Assembly (NCBI RefSeq): GCF_003852425.1
Contig: NZ_QAJN01000002.1
Coordinates: 186,001 to 250,000, forward strand
Length of the DNA stretch: 64,000 nt
Direction: 5' to 3'
DNA from: Paucibacter sp. KBW04
GTDB taxonomy: Bacteria > Pseudomonadota > Gammaproteobacteria > Burkholderiales > Burkholderiaceae_C
Made by a program: the position numbers and the translations under genes. The notes beneath the pieces were generated by a model that worked only from the letters and a program-made list of their open reading frames with translations, searched no databases and was not told the DNA's origin. Below, piece by piece: positions 54,944 to 63,644 of the stretch (its first letter is position 1; the number at the start of each line of letters is the position of its first letter).

Positions 54944-57811
54944 GTCAATCGAGCAGAACTTCATGTCGGTCGCAGGCAGTGCTTCTTCGACCGGCGCGGC
55001 AGGCGCGGCGGGTGCCGACACCATGCTGGGCGCAGCGCCCGAGGACACCGAGTTCAGCTGACCCGACTTGGTCACCGTGCTCTTCTCGGCCGAGGAGGCG
55101 CTCATGGTGCGCAGGTAGTAAGTCGTCTTCAGACCGCGCAGCCAAGCCAGCTTGTAGGTCTCGTCCAGCTTCTTGCCCGAGGCACCCGCCATATAGATAT
55201 TGAGCGACTGTGCTTGGTCGATCCACTTCTGGCGACGTGCGGCAGCTTCCACCAGCCAATGCGTCTCGACCTCGAAGGCGGTGGCGTACAGCGCCTTCAA
55301 CTCTTCGGGCACGCGGTCGATGCGACGCAGCGAACCGTCGAAGTGCTTGAGGTCCATGACCATCACGTCGTCCCACAGGCCCAGCTTCTTCAGGTCACGC
55401 ACCAGCGACTCATTGATGATGGTGAACTCGCCCGACAGATTGGACTTGACCGAGAGGTTGCCGAAGCAAGGCTCGATCGAGGCGTCCACGCCGATGATGT
55501 TGGAGATGGTGGCGGTCGGCGCGATGGCCACGCAATTGCTATTGCGCATGCCGTGCGCTTGGATCTTGGCGCGCAGTGCGTCCCAGTCCAGCGTCGTGCT
55601 GCGATCCACTTCCACATAACCGCCGCGCGCCTTGGCCAGCAGGTCCAGGGAGTCGATGGGCAAGATGCCCTGATCCCACAGCGAACCCTTGTAGGAGGAA
55701 TAGCGGCCACGCTCAGCAGCCAGCTCGGTCGAAGCCTGGTAGGCGTAGTAGCAGATCGCTTCCATCGAACGGTCGGCGAACTCCACGGCGGCTTGCGAGG
55801 CGTAAGGCGTGCGCAGCGCATACAGCGAGTCCTGGAAGCCCATCAGGCCCAGACCCACCGGGCGATGGCGCAGATTGGAGTCACGCGCCTTCTTGACGGC
55901 GTAGTAGTTGATGTCGATCACGTTGTCCAGCATGCGCATGGCGGTCGAGATCGTCTTCTTCAGCTTCTCGTGGTCAACGCCACCGTCCTTCAAGTGCTGG
56001 ACCAGATTGACCGAACCCAGATTGCAGACGGCGATCTCACTGTCGTTGGTGTTCAGCGTGATCTCGGTACAGAGATTGCTGGAGTGCACCACGCCCACAT
56101 GCTGCTGGGGCGAACGCACATTGCAAGCGTCTTTGAAGGTGATCCAGGGGTGGCCGGTCTCGAACAGCATCGAGAGCATCTTGCGCCACAGGTCCTTGGC
56201 GGGCATGCGCTTGAACAGCTTGATCTCGCCACGGTCGGCCTTGGCCTCATACTCAACGTAAGCCTTCTCGAAGGCGGCACCAAACAGATCGTGCAGATCG
56301 GGCGTGTTGGAGGGGCTGAACAGGGTCCAGTCACCACCGTCCATGACACGGCGCATGAACAGATCGGGGATCCAGTTCGCGGTGTTCATGTCGTGGGTGC
56401 GGCGGCGGTCATCGCCGGTGTTCTTGCGCAGTTCCAGGAACTCTTCGATGTCCAGGTGCCAAGATTCCAGATAGGCGCAGACGGCGCCCTTGCGCTTGCC
56501 GCCTTGGTTCACCGCCACGGCGGTGTCGTTCACCACCTTCAGGAAGGGGACCACGCCCTGGCTCTTGCCATTCGTGCCCTTGATGTGCGAGCCCAGGGCG
56601 CGCACAGGCGTCCAGTCATTGCCCAGGCCGCCGGCAAACTTGGACAGCAAGGCGTTTTCTTTCAGCGCCTCGTAGATGCCGTCCAGATCGTCGGCCACGG
56701 TGGTCAGATAGCAGCTGGACAACTGCGAGCGACGGGTGCCGGAGTTGAACAGCGTCGGGGTGCTGGACATGAAGTCAAAGCTGGACAGCACTTCGTAGAA
56801 CTCGATGGCGCGGGTTTCGCGGTCGACTTCGTTCAGCGCCAGGCCCATGGCCACGCGCATGAAGAAGGCCTGCGGCATCTCAATGCGCTGGTCGTCGATG
56901 TGCTGGAAGTAGCGGTCGTACAGGGTCTGCAGGCCCAGGTAGTCGAACTGCAGATCGCGCTCGGCCTTCAGCGCCGCGCCCAGGCGGGCCAGGTCGTACT
57001 GAGCCAGCTTCTCATCCAGCAACTCGGCGGCCACACCCTTCTTGATGTACTTGGGGAAGTACTCGGCATAGCGCTCTTGCATCTGCTCTTGGCTGATCTC
57101 ACCACCGACCACTTCACGGCGGATGGTGTGCAGCAGCAGGCGGGCGGTGGCGCGGCTATAGCCCGGGTCTTTTTCGATCAGGGTACGGGCGGCCAGGATG
57201 GAGGCCTTGTAGACCTCGTCGATGGGCACGCCGTCATACAGATTGCGCTTGGTCTCGGCCAGGATGGGCTCAGGCTTCACATCGGCGCCCAGATTGGCGC
57301 AGGCCGACACGATCAGGCTTTGCAGATGGGCCAGATCCAGGGGCACGCGCTGGCCGCCATCAATTACCGTCAGGGCGGCCGAGGCCACGGGCGTGACCTG
57401 CTCCACCTGGCGGGCACGCTCTTGATTGCGGCGCTCGCGGTACAGCACATAGGCACGCGCCACTTCGTGATGGCCACCGCGCATCAGACCCAGCTCCACC
57501 TGGTCTTGCACATCTTCAATATGGAAGGTTCCGCCGCTCGGGCGCGAGCGCACCAGGGCGCGCACCACGGCTTCGGTCAGGCCGTCCACCGTCTCGCGCA
57601 CGCTGGCCGAGGCCGCACCGGTCGTGCCATGCACGGCCAGAAAGGCTTTCATCAAAGCCACGGCGATCTTGCTGGGCTCGAAGGAGACCACCGCGCCATT
57701 GCGGCGCAGGATGTGATACGCCAGAAAGGCCGACGATGCGCCTTGACTCGCGCTCACGGGGCCTTGCTGGCTTGCGCCTTCGGGCACGGCTTGATCGACT
57801 TGAGTTTGCAT
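54917..57811 (-). CDS. nrdA: Ribonucleotide reductase class Ia, alpha subunit
   Basis: 964 residues from ATG 57811, preceded by AGGAAAGG; the frame stays open upstream, but with leader-like composition. It reduces ribonucleoside diphosphates to deoxynucleotides. An N-terminal ATP-cone (RRNGAVVSFEPSKIAVALMKAFL) is present, possibly doubled with a second cone-like region near residue 150-230, which would give strong dATP control. Active-site landmarks include STPTLFNSGTRRSQLSSCYL, NLCTEITLN with the catalytic Cys region, and the C-terminal redox pair CEAC. It heads the leftward nrdA-nrdB locus behind a ~550-nt leader. Confidence 0.97.
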   Translation of the reverse strand: MQTQVDQAVPEGASQQGPVSASQGASSAFLAYHILRRNGAVVSFEPSKIAVALMKAFLAVHGTTGAASASVRETVDGLTEAVVRALVRSRPSGGTFHIEDVQDQVELGLMRGGHHEVARAYVLYRERRNQERARQVEQVTPVASAALTVIDGGQRVPLDLAHLQSLIVSACANLGADVKPEPILAETKRNLYDGVPIDEVYKASILAARTLIEKDPGYSRATARLLLHTIRREVVGGEISQEQMQERYAEYFPKYIKKGVAAELLDEKLAQYDLARLGAALKAERDLQFDYLGLQTLYDRYFQHIDDQRIEMPQAFFMRVAMGLALNEVDRETRAIEFYEVLSSFDFMSSTPTLFNSGTRRSQLSSCYLTTVADDLDGIYEALKENALLSKFAGGLGNDWTPVRALGSHIKGTNGKSQGVVPFLKVVNDTAVAVNQGGKRKGAVCAYLESWHLDIEEFLELRKNTGDDRRRTHDMNTANWIPDLFMRRVMDGGDWTLFSPSNTPDLHDLFGAAFEKAYVEYEAKADRGEIKLFKRMPAKDLWRKMLSMLFETGHPWITFKDACNVRSPQQHVGVVHSSNLCTEITLNTNDSEIAVCNLGSVNLVQHLKDGGVDHEKLKKTISTAMRMLDNVIDINYYAVKKARDSNLRHRPVGLGLMGFQDSLYALRTPYASQAAVEFADRSMEAICYYAYQASTELAAERGRYSSYKGSLWDQGILPIDSLDLLAKARGGYVEVDRSTTLDWDALRAKIQAHGMRNSNCVAIAPTATISNIIGVDASIEPCFGNLSVKSNLSGEFTIINESLVRDLKKLGLWDDVMVMDLKHFDGSLRRIDRVPEELKALYATAFEVETHWLVEAAARRQKWIDQAQSLNIYMAGASGKKLDETYKLAWLRGLKTTYYLRTMSASSAEKSTVTKSGQLNSVSSGAAPSMVSAPAAPAAPVEEALPATDMKFCSIDNPDCEACQ

Positions 57812-58232
57812 TGCTAAAAACCTTTCCTGGCTGGTCTCGGGGGTGTCAGAAATCAAAGAGCGCCGCGGGCTGGCCGACTCGGCTGCGTTGCGACGCTTGG
57901 ATTTTTGAGAATTGATGTTGTTGACTTGTTGTTTCTTTTTGCTGAGTCGGAGGGGCATCCGAAGCTCCATTCCACGCCTTCGCCGTCGTCCTGCTCTGAA
58001 CGGCGCGGGGCTGCAATCTGACCTTTTTTGCACAAACGCATGGCGAGATCACAGCTTGTCCCATCTGGCCACATGGGCCGAACTTGGCCGAATCCGGCCA
58101 CCGCATCCCGCAAGCTGAAGCCGACTGGCGGCTCACCCAAGCAGGTGCGACGACGCACTCACTCAGCGGGATGAAATAGACAGATTGGGCAAGACCCTGG
58201 ACTTCCTTGCTCGACCCTCCCCCGGGCGTGCA

Positions 58233-58256
58233 AAGAGGGGCTGCGAAGCCCCTCTT
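58233..58256 (-). other. Strong hairpin in the nrdA leader
   Basis: A perfect 10-bp stem, AAGAGGGGCT with AGCCCCTCTT, and a TCGC loop on the minus strand, about 100 nt after the predicted transcription start. Only three T follow, so it is a weak terminator at most; an attenuator or RNA-stability role is possible. Confidence 0.6.
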
Positions 58257-58363
58257 GATGCCCGCCGAAGCCGGGAGAAAATCCTGCAACTTGGCCGCCC
58301 GGAACGCACGCAAAACTGCGCGTTTCCGAGTGCTGAAGTCAGGTGTGAAGCATACCATGCGGC

Positions 58364-58379
58364 GCACTATATCTGGGGG
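58364..58379. promoter_or_regulatory. NrdR-like box 1
   Basis: CACTATAT followed by CTGGGG; 11 of 16 positions fit acaCwAtATaTwGtgt. It overlaps the -10 element of the nrdA promoter. Confidence 0.6.
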
Positions 58380-58394
58380 CTCCACCCCCTTCAA
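58366..58394 (-). promoter_or_regulatory. Putative nrdA promoter
   Basis: Minus strand TTGAAG (58394-58389), 17-bp spacer, TATAGT (58371-58366). The predicted start near 58359 leaves a leader of about 548 nt before the nrdA ATG. Two NrdR-like boxes overlap the -10 and abut the -35 element. Confidence 0.65.
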
Positions 58395-58410
58395 GCACTA
58401 CAGCTAGCGT
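58395..58410. promoter_or_regulatory. NrdR-like box 2
   Basis: CACTACAGCTAGCGT-type box, exactly 31 bp from box 1, the three-turn spacing known for paired NrdR sites. It sits directly upstream of the -35 element. Confidence 0.6.
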
Positions 58411-58890
58411 ATCAATACCGCTTGACGTTGCTGACTTGCCGCGCTAGCAAGGGCCTGGAAAGCGCCTCCAAAACCGCTTTCGGCGCCACCTTTTGGCGGG
58501 CAAGAAAGCCGCCCAGACAAGGCCCTGTGGCGCGTAAGCCCCGATGGCGTGGGGGCCCGCGCAAACAAGCCCGCATGGCGCTTGGTTTTGCGGCCGGAAT
58601 GCCTCGCAAAGCCGCGCCAATACTGGCGCTGCGAAGCCGGTGTTGCAAGACTTGGGGTCCAGTCGACTCGTCAAGCAAAGCGCTGGCAAGCCAGCCGCTG
58701 CAAACAATTCAGAACGGGTCGGGCCGGCCAAGAACCCTCGCGCAAGAGGGGTAAATCCCAGCGTCGACGACTTCGTCGAAAGGCCTTTCGCACCCGTCTT
58801 TGCGTTGAAGCAAAAAACTCGCGGGACCCAGGGAATACCCGAGGATTCTAGCCGCTAGGCGATCCATGCCGGATTCGGCAGCAAGCAGCT
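58411..58890. other. Intergenic stretch between pilR and the nrdA promoter
   Basis: 480 bp with no recognisable gene or RNA. One 7-bp palindromic hairpin (TCGACGA/TCGTCGA, 58764-58779) is seen. No clear terminator for pilR is visible. Confidence 0.5.
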
Positions 58891-60444
58891 TCAAGCCCCC
58901 TCGGCGTCGGTGATGCCCAGCCGGGCCATGCGGTAGCGGATCTGGCGCAGCGACAAACCCAGGCTGGCGCCCGCGGCCGTGCGATTGAAGCGGTGCAGAT
59001 CGAGGGCGCGCAGCAAGATGTCACGCTCCACCTCATCCAAATAGGCCGCCAGGTCGCTGGGCAACAGCCCCTCCCCTCGGGCCGGCAGCTCATGCTTCAG
59101 GGACGAGCCCGGCTCGGCCAGCTCATCCAGGGCGCCGAGTTGGGAGTCATCCAGCATGGCCTCAGGCAGGCCCAGATCGCCCGCATCGATCCACTCCCCG
59201 CCCGCCAGCGCCAGTGCGCGATGCAGCAAGTTCTCCAGCTCGCGCACATTGCCGGGGAAGGCATAGCGCTGCAGCAGGCTCAGTGCGCTGGCCGTCAGGC
59301 GCGGCACGGGCGAGACACCGGCATCGGCCGCAATGCGCTCGAGCACCTTGTCGCTGATCAGGGCCACATCCTCGATACGCTCGCGCAGCGGCGGCACGCG
59401 CAGCTGGATGACGTTGAGGCGGTAGAACAAGTCTTGCCGGAAGCGGCCGGCCGTCACCTCGGCGCTCAAATCCTTGTGCGTGGCACTGAGTATGCGCACA
59501 TTGACCGGCGCCTCCACCACCGCCCCCACCGGCCGCACCGAGCGCTCCTGGATGGAGCGCAAGAGCTTGCTCTGCATGGCCAGGGGCAGATCGCCGATCT
59601 CGTCCAGAAACAGCGTGCCGCCATCCGCTGCCTGGAAGAAACCCTCGCGGTCTTCGTTGGCGCCGGTGAAAGCGCCCTTGCGGTAGCCAAAGAACTCAGC
59701 CTCCAACAAGGCCTCGGGAATGGCGCCGCAGTTCACCGCCACAAAGCGCTGGCGCAGACGCGAGCCGCTGTCGTGAATGGCGCGCGCCACCAACTCCTTG
59801 CCGGTGCCGGACTCGCCTTGCAAGAGCACGGGCGCCATGCTGCGGCCCACCTTTTCGATCAGCTGGCGCACCTCCTGAATCGCGGCAGAGCAGCCGGCCA
59901 GGCGGGACAAGGCCGTCACAGGCTGCTTGAGCGCCGGGGCAGCGGCCGGGACGGCTGGCAGCGGCTTGCTGGCCGGCGGCGCCGGCGGTGGGCTGACCTG
60001 CGCACCGGGCTGAGCGCCCTGCGCCTCCGAGGGTAGATTGGCCGGCACCACGGTGGCCGCCACGGCCGGCACCCGGCCCAGGGCCGAGGCCACCACCAGG
60101 CGGAACTGACGCAGATCCACCGGCTTGGTCAGATAGTCATAGGCGCCGGCCTTCAAGGCCTCGACCGCGTTCTCGGCCGAGCCATAGGCCGTGATCACCA
60201 GGGTCTTCTCCTTGCGCGCCTGGCTCTCCAGCCACTGCAAGATATCCAAGCCGCTGCCGTCGGGCAGGCGCATATCGGTGATGACGGCACTGAACTCACG
60301 TTGCTTCAATTGCCGCAAGGCCTCTTCCACCGTGCCTGCGGTCTCCAGCTCATAGCCTTCGCGCAGCAGCGTCAGCTCGTACAAGGTGCGCAGATCGGGT
60401 TCATCGTCCACCACCAGAAGGCTGAAGGGGCTTGTTGTGCTCAT
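58891..60444 (-). CDS. pilR: NtrC-family response regulator PilR
   Basis: 517 residues. N-terminal receiver (LLVVDDEPDLRTLYE, phospho-acceptor Asp57 in ITDMRLPDGSG), an Ala/Pro linker (about 125-180), sigma-54-activating AAA+ domain with Walker A GESGTGKE and the GAFTGA sigma-54 contact loop, and a C-terminal Fis-type HTH (LDLHRFNRTAAGASLGLSLRQIRYRMARLG in two halves). With PilS it switches on sigma-54 transcription of pilin genes. It starts 10 bp after the pilS stop on the same strand. No pil genes are in the window, so the target promoters lie elsewhere. Confidence 0.94.
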   Translation of the reverse strand: MSTTSPFSLLVVDDEPDLRTLYELTLLREGYELETAGTVEEALRQLKQREFSAVITDMRLPDGSGLDILQWLESQARKEKTLVITAYGSAENAVEALKAGAYDYLTKPVDLRQFRLVVASALGRVPAVAATVVPANLPSEAQGAQPGAQVSPPPAPPASKPLPAVPAAAPALKQPVTALSRLAGCSAAIQEVRQLIEKVGRSMAPVLLQGESGTGKELVARAIHDSGSRLRQRFVAVNCGAIPEALLEAEFFGYRKGAFTGANEDREGFFQAADGGTLFLDEIGDLPLAMQSKLLRSIQERSVRPVGAVVEAPVNVRILSATHKDLSAEVTAGRFRQDLFYRLNVIQLRVPPLRERIEDVALISDKVLERIAADAGVSPVPRLTASALSLLQRYAFPGNVRELENLLHRALALAGGEWIDAGDLGLPEAMLDDSQLGALDELAEPGSSLKHELPARGEGLLPSDLAAYLDEVERDILLRALDLHRFNRTAAGASLGLSLRQIRYRMARLGITDAEGA

Positions 60445-60454
60445 GCGCTAGCGC

Positions 60455-62461
60455 TCAATTGGAAGGGTGACGGCCGAGGGCCGCAGGGGCGGAAGCAGCT
60501 GAAGAAGCGGCTGAAGAAGCCGCCAGCAAACGCAGGCGCAGACTGAACTCATTGCCCGCGCGAGCGGGATCGTGGCGGCGCTGGTAGTCGATGCTGGCGC
60601 CATAACGCTCACACAGCTCGCGGCAGATGTACAGGCCCAGGCCCGAACCGCGGCTGCGGGTGGAGAAGAAAGGTTCAAACAGATGCCGCTCCACATCGGG
60701 CGGTATGGCCGGCCCCAGATTGAACACGCTCAGGCGCACCCAGGGCTGTGGATCGGGCGCGGGCGCGCGCGAGGGTTTGTGGGCCGCATCCGGCACCGGC
60801 TCGGCCTCCTGCTCCAGCAAGACCTGCATGCAGCCTGGCCCGCGCTCGGCATGGCGCCAGGCGTTGTCCAGCAGATTGACCAGCACCCGGCGCAGATGCT
60901 CCGGGTCAAAAGCCACGATCAGCGGATGCAAGGGCACGCTGCAGCTGAGCGGGTCGGAGGGGCCAGGGGCGAGTTGATTGGTGCGCGCCCATTCCAGGCA
61001 GATCTCGTTGACCAGGGCGGCAGCATCCAGGGGCACCGCTGCCGACACCGCGCCTGGCGCCACCTCCAGCACATCGTCCACGATGCGTTTGAGCCGCTGC
61101 ACATTGGAGGCCACCATGCGCGTCAGTTGCTGGACTCGAGGCTCGACGGCATCCTCCGACAACAGGGCATTGGCCTGATCAATGGCCGCCAAGGGATTGC
61201 GAATCTCATGCGCAATACCGGCCGACACCCGGCCCATGGCCGCCAGCTTGTCCTGCTGGATGCGAGCCTGCACGCGGCGCTTGTCTTCCACAAACAGCAC
61301 GCATAAATCTTCACTGGTGTCGGGCGCGCGGCGGCGGGTGAAGCGCATGCGCAGGCGCAGGCTGCGCTGCAGGCCAGAGTCAAAGGCCAAGTCCACATCG
61401 CGCCCACCCTCGGGCCAGGCACCGTCGGCAAAGGCCTGCTCCACCGCCTGCACCAGCGGGTGCCAGGCCTTGACCCCGCGCAGCTGAAACGGCGCACTGC
61501 GCACGGCCGCCGCACCATCGGCCAGCAAAGCCCGCGAGGCCGGGTTGGCGGCGCGCACCCGGCCGCGCCGATCCACCACCATCACCCCCTCTTGCATCTC
61601 GTCGATCACTAGGCGATTGAGCTGGGCCTGCTGGCGCGCAAACTCCATGCTGCCACGCGCGGCGCGCTCTTCCTTGGCCAGGCGGCTGGCCAACTCGCTG
61701 GCCAGCAGGCTGATGACGAAAAAGCCGCTGCCCACCAGGCCGGCTTGCGTCATGCGCAGGCCCACATCGGCCCCGGCCAGCACGGCCCAGCCAGCCACGC
61801 CCAGCATCAGCAAAGCCGCACAGGCCGCCGTCGCCAGCGCCAGCAGGCGCGGCGTCAGCACGCCCGCCATCAGCACCGGCATCACCAGCATGGCGCCGTA
61901 ATTGACATTCGCCCCGCGGTCGAAGGCATGCAAAACACCGAACACCAGCAGATCCAGACCGATGCTGGTCCACCAGGGCGGGCTGGAGACGCGCGCCATG
62001 CTGCGTGCCGACGCGCCCTTTTGCAAAGGCGGCCACAGCCACAAGACCATGGCCTGCACCCCGTAGAGCACGCACACCACCAGGGTCCACTCCGGTGCCG
62101 GTGCGCCTAAAAAACCCCCGATGACCTGGGTCGCCACCAAGGCCAGGCCGAGGGCGGCGCGGGCGCCCAAAAAAGCACGGTAAAGGCGGGCGAACGCGCT
62201 GCCGCCGCTGTTCACCAAACGGCGCGCTTGCTGAAAAAAGAACTGCGACTCGGCAGCGCTCTCGCTTGCCGCGGGCCCGGCCTCAGCCCGACCCGCAGCG
62301 ATCGCCGCCGCGTCCTCACCAAGCCCGGATTCGGCCGCCAACTCCTCGCTCGGGTCCGGGTCCCACAAGGCTTGCACGCTGTCGTCCGAGCGTTTCTTCG
62401 ACAAGGCCTTGGGCCGGTCGTCCCCCGGGCCAAACCAGGATTGCGCGGGCTCAGCACTCAT
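60455..62461 (-). CDS. pilS: Sensor histidine kinase PilS
   Basis: 668 residues. An N-terminal cytoplasmic stretch (about 1-95) is followed by about six TM helices (100-270), as in PilS, which senses pilin in the membrane. A PAS domain (about 285-400: VIDEMQEGVMVVDRRGRV) is followed by HisKA with the phospho-acceptor His in AGIAHEIRNPLAAI and a HATPase_c domain (NLLDNAWRHAERG, SRGSGLGLYICRELC). The N-terminal extension is longer than in Pseudomonas PilS (~530 residues). It overlaps the PP0621-family gene by 4 bases. Confidence 0.93.
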   Translation of the reverse strand: MSAEPAQSWFGPGDDRPKALSKKRSDDSVQALWDPDPSEELAAESGLGEDAAAIAAGRAEAGPAASESAAESQFFFQQARRLVNSGGSAFARLYRAFLGARAALGLALVATQVIGGFLGAPAPEWTLVVCVLYGVQAMVLWLWPPLQKGASARSMARVSSPPWWTSIGLDLLVFGVLHAFDRGANVNYGAMLVMPVLMAGVLTPRLLALATAACAALLMLGVAGWAVLAGADVGLRMTQAGLVGSGFFVISLLASELASRLAKEERAARGSMEFARQQAQLNRLVIDEMQEGVMVVDRRGRVRAANPASRALLADGAAAVRSAPFQLRGVKAWHPLVQAVEQAFADGAWPEGGRDVDLAFDSGLQRSLRLRMRFTRRRAPDTSEDLCVLFVEDKRRVQARIQQDKLAAMGRVSAGIAHEIRNPLAAIDQANALLSEDAVEPRVQQLTRMVASNVQRLKRIVDDVLEVAPGAVSAAVPLDAAALVNEICLEWARTNQLAPGPSDPLSCSVPLHPLIVAFDPEHLRRVLVNLLDNAWRHAERGPGCMQVLLEQEAEPVPDAAHKPSRAPAPDPQPWVRLSVFNLGPAIPPDVERHLFEPFFSTRSRGSGLGLYICRELCERYGASIDYQRRHDPARAGNEFSLRLRLLAASSAASSAASAPAALGRHPSN

Positions 62462-62709
62462 GCGGCGCCGCCATGCTCCGCTTCATAGGCCTTGCGATGC
62501 GAGCTGCAGCAGAACACACCGCCGCGGCCTGGCAAAGCCTCCTCGGCAGGCAGATGCAGGCCACATTGCGCGCAGCTGGCCATGTCCTTGGGCGCGGCGG
62601 GCTGCGGCTCGGGCACCTCTTTTTTGGGCTGAGCGGGCCGCGAATGCTTGACCCCCAGCAAAAAGAACACCAGGCCCAGCAAGAGGATCAGAAAGAGAAA
62701 CTTCAACAT
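62458..62709 (-). CDS. PP0621 family protein
   Basis: 83 residues. One TM helix (LKFLFLILLLGLVFFLLGV) is followed by a Lys/Pro linker and a Cys motif (CAQCGLHLP, then FCCSSHRKAYE), a probable small zinc-binding module on the cytoplasmic side. It overlaps pilS by 4 bases, and it lies just before pilSR in many betaproteobacteria. The function is unknown; a link to PilS signalling is inferred from conserved position. Confidence 0.88.
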   Translation of the reverse strand: MLKFLFLILLLGLVFFLLGVKHSRPAQPKKEVPEPQPAAPKDMASCAQCGLHLPAEEALPGRGGVFCCSSHRKAYEAEHGGAA

Positions 62710-62739
62710 CGTGGCTACCCAGGTTCAGCGAGCTCAAAT

Positions 62740-63594
62740 TCAGGCGGCCAGAGGCCGCTGCAAGATCACTTCCAGCACAAAGCGCGAGCCGGCATAAGAC
62801 AGCAGCAAGAGCAAAGCGCCGAAATAAAGCCAGCGGGTGGCGCGCCGGCCGCGCCAGCCAAACACCTTGCGGCCGGTTAGCAGACCGGTCAGCACCAGCC
62901 AGCCCAAGACGGCCAGAAAGTTTTTGTGGTCCCAATGCCAGTGCGGTGTGAACCACCAGCCCAGCAAAATCGCGATCGACAAAGCCGCCACCCCGGCGCC
63001 GACGAACTGAAAGGTCAGCCGCTCCAGACGCAGCAAAGGCATCAAGGGCTGAGCCGCCGCGCTGGCATTGGGCGAGCCGGGCTTGAGCACACGCATCATG
63101 CGCTCGGCCCGATTCAGCATGGCCGCGTGCAGCACCGCCACCCCGAACAAACCGTAGGAAGCCAGACCCAGCAGCCAGTGCAGCGGCGCCCAGGGCGAAC
63201 CCGCCAATGGGCGGCTTTCGCCCGGGAATGCAAAGGCCAGCAAAACCGCCGCCGCCGACATCAGCGCCAGCACCCGGCGCACGCCGGGCAGAGGGACAAA
63301 GCGGCTCTCCACCATATAGACGGCCAACACCAGCCAGACCGTGGTCGACAGGGCAGGCGCAAAGCCAAAGCGCGTGCCACTGACCGCCTGCCCTACCCCA
63401 GACACATCCACCAGCAAAGCCAAAAGGTGCGCGCCCCAGGCCAGCAAAAGCAGGCCCGCTGAATCGGCCAGGCCCTGAGCACCCGTGGCCTTGGAAGCCC
63501 GTACAGCGACCCAGCCATAGGCCAGGGCGGCCAACAAACTGGCGCCAGCCAAGACCCAATTGGCGGCACCTGAAGATGCGATGGATAAAATCAT
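62740..63594 (-). CDS. CcsA/YpjD family cytochrome c assembly-type membrane protein
   Basis: 284 residues from ATG 63594 (a longer in-frame start at 63639 adds 15 non-hydrophobic residues). About eight TM helices. The CcsA-like haem-handling region is present in reduced form: WAPLHWLLGLASYGLFGVAVLH (His-containing), and WWFTPHWHWDHKNFLAVLGWLV near the end with the conserved Trp/His-rich loop. YpjD next to ffh is a standard arrangement; its exact role is unknown. It diverges from ffh with 50 bp between the starts. Confidence 0.9.
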   Translation of the reverse strand: MILSIASSGAANWVLAGASLLAALAYGWVAVRASKATGAQGLADSAGLLLLAWGAHLLALLVDVSGVGQAVSGTRFGFAPALSTTVWLVLAVYMVESRFVPLPGVRRVLALMSAAAVLLAFAFPGESRPLAGSPWAPLHWLLGLASYGLFGVAVLHAAMLNRAERMMRVLKPGSPNASAAAQPLMPLLRLERLTFQFVGAGVAALSIAILLGWWFTPHWHWDHKNFLAVLGWLVLTGLLTGRKVFGWRGRRATRWLYFGALLLLLSYAGSRFVLEVILQRPLAA

Positions 63595-63644
63595 GGCCAC
63601 AGTGTACTTTTGCGCGCCCGGCCCTAGTGGCAGCGCCACCCCCC

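Noticed and set aside
54881-57817. Open frame of ~978 codons on the + strand opposite nrdA
   Set aside because: It is the antisense shadow of nrdA, rich in His, Gln and Leu, with no recognisable domain.
57812-58394. Upstream extension of nrdA to 58033 and a 182-codon frame at 57846-58394
   Set aside because: Both lie in the predicted leader; the nrdA ATG at 57811 has AGGAAAGG and the usual N-terminus.
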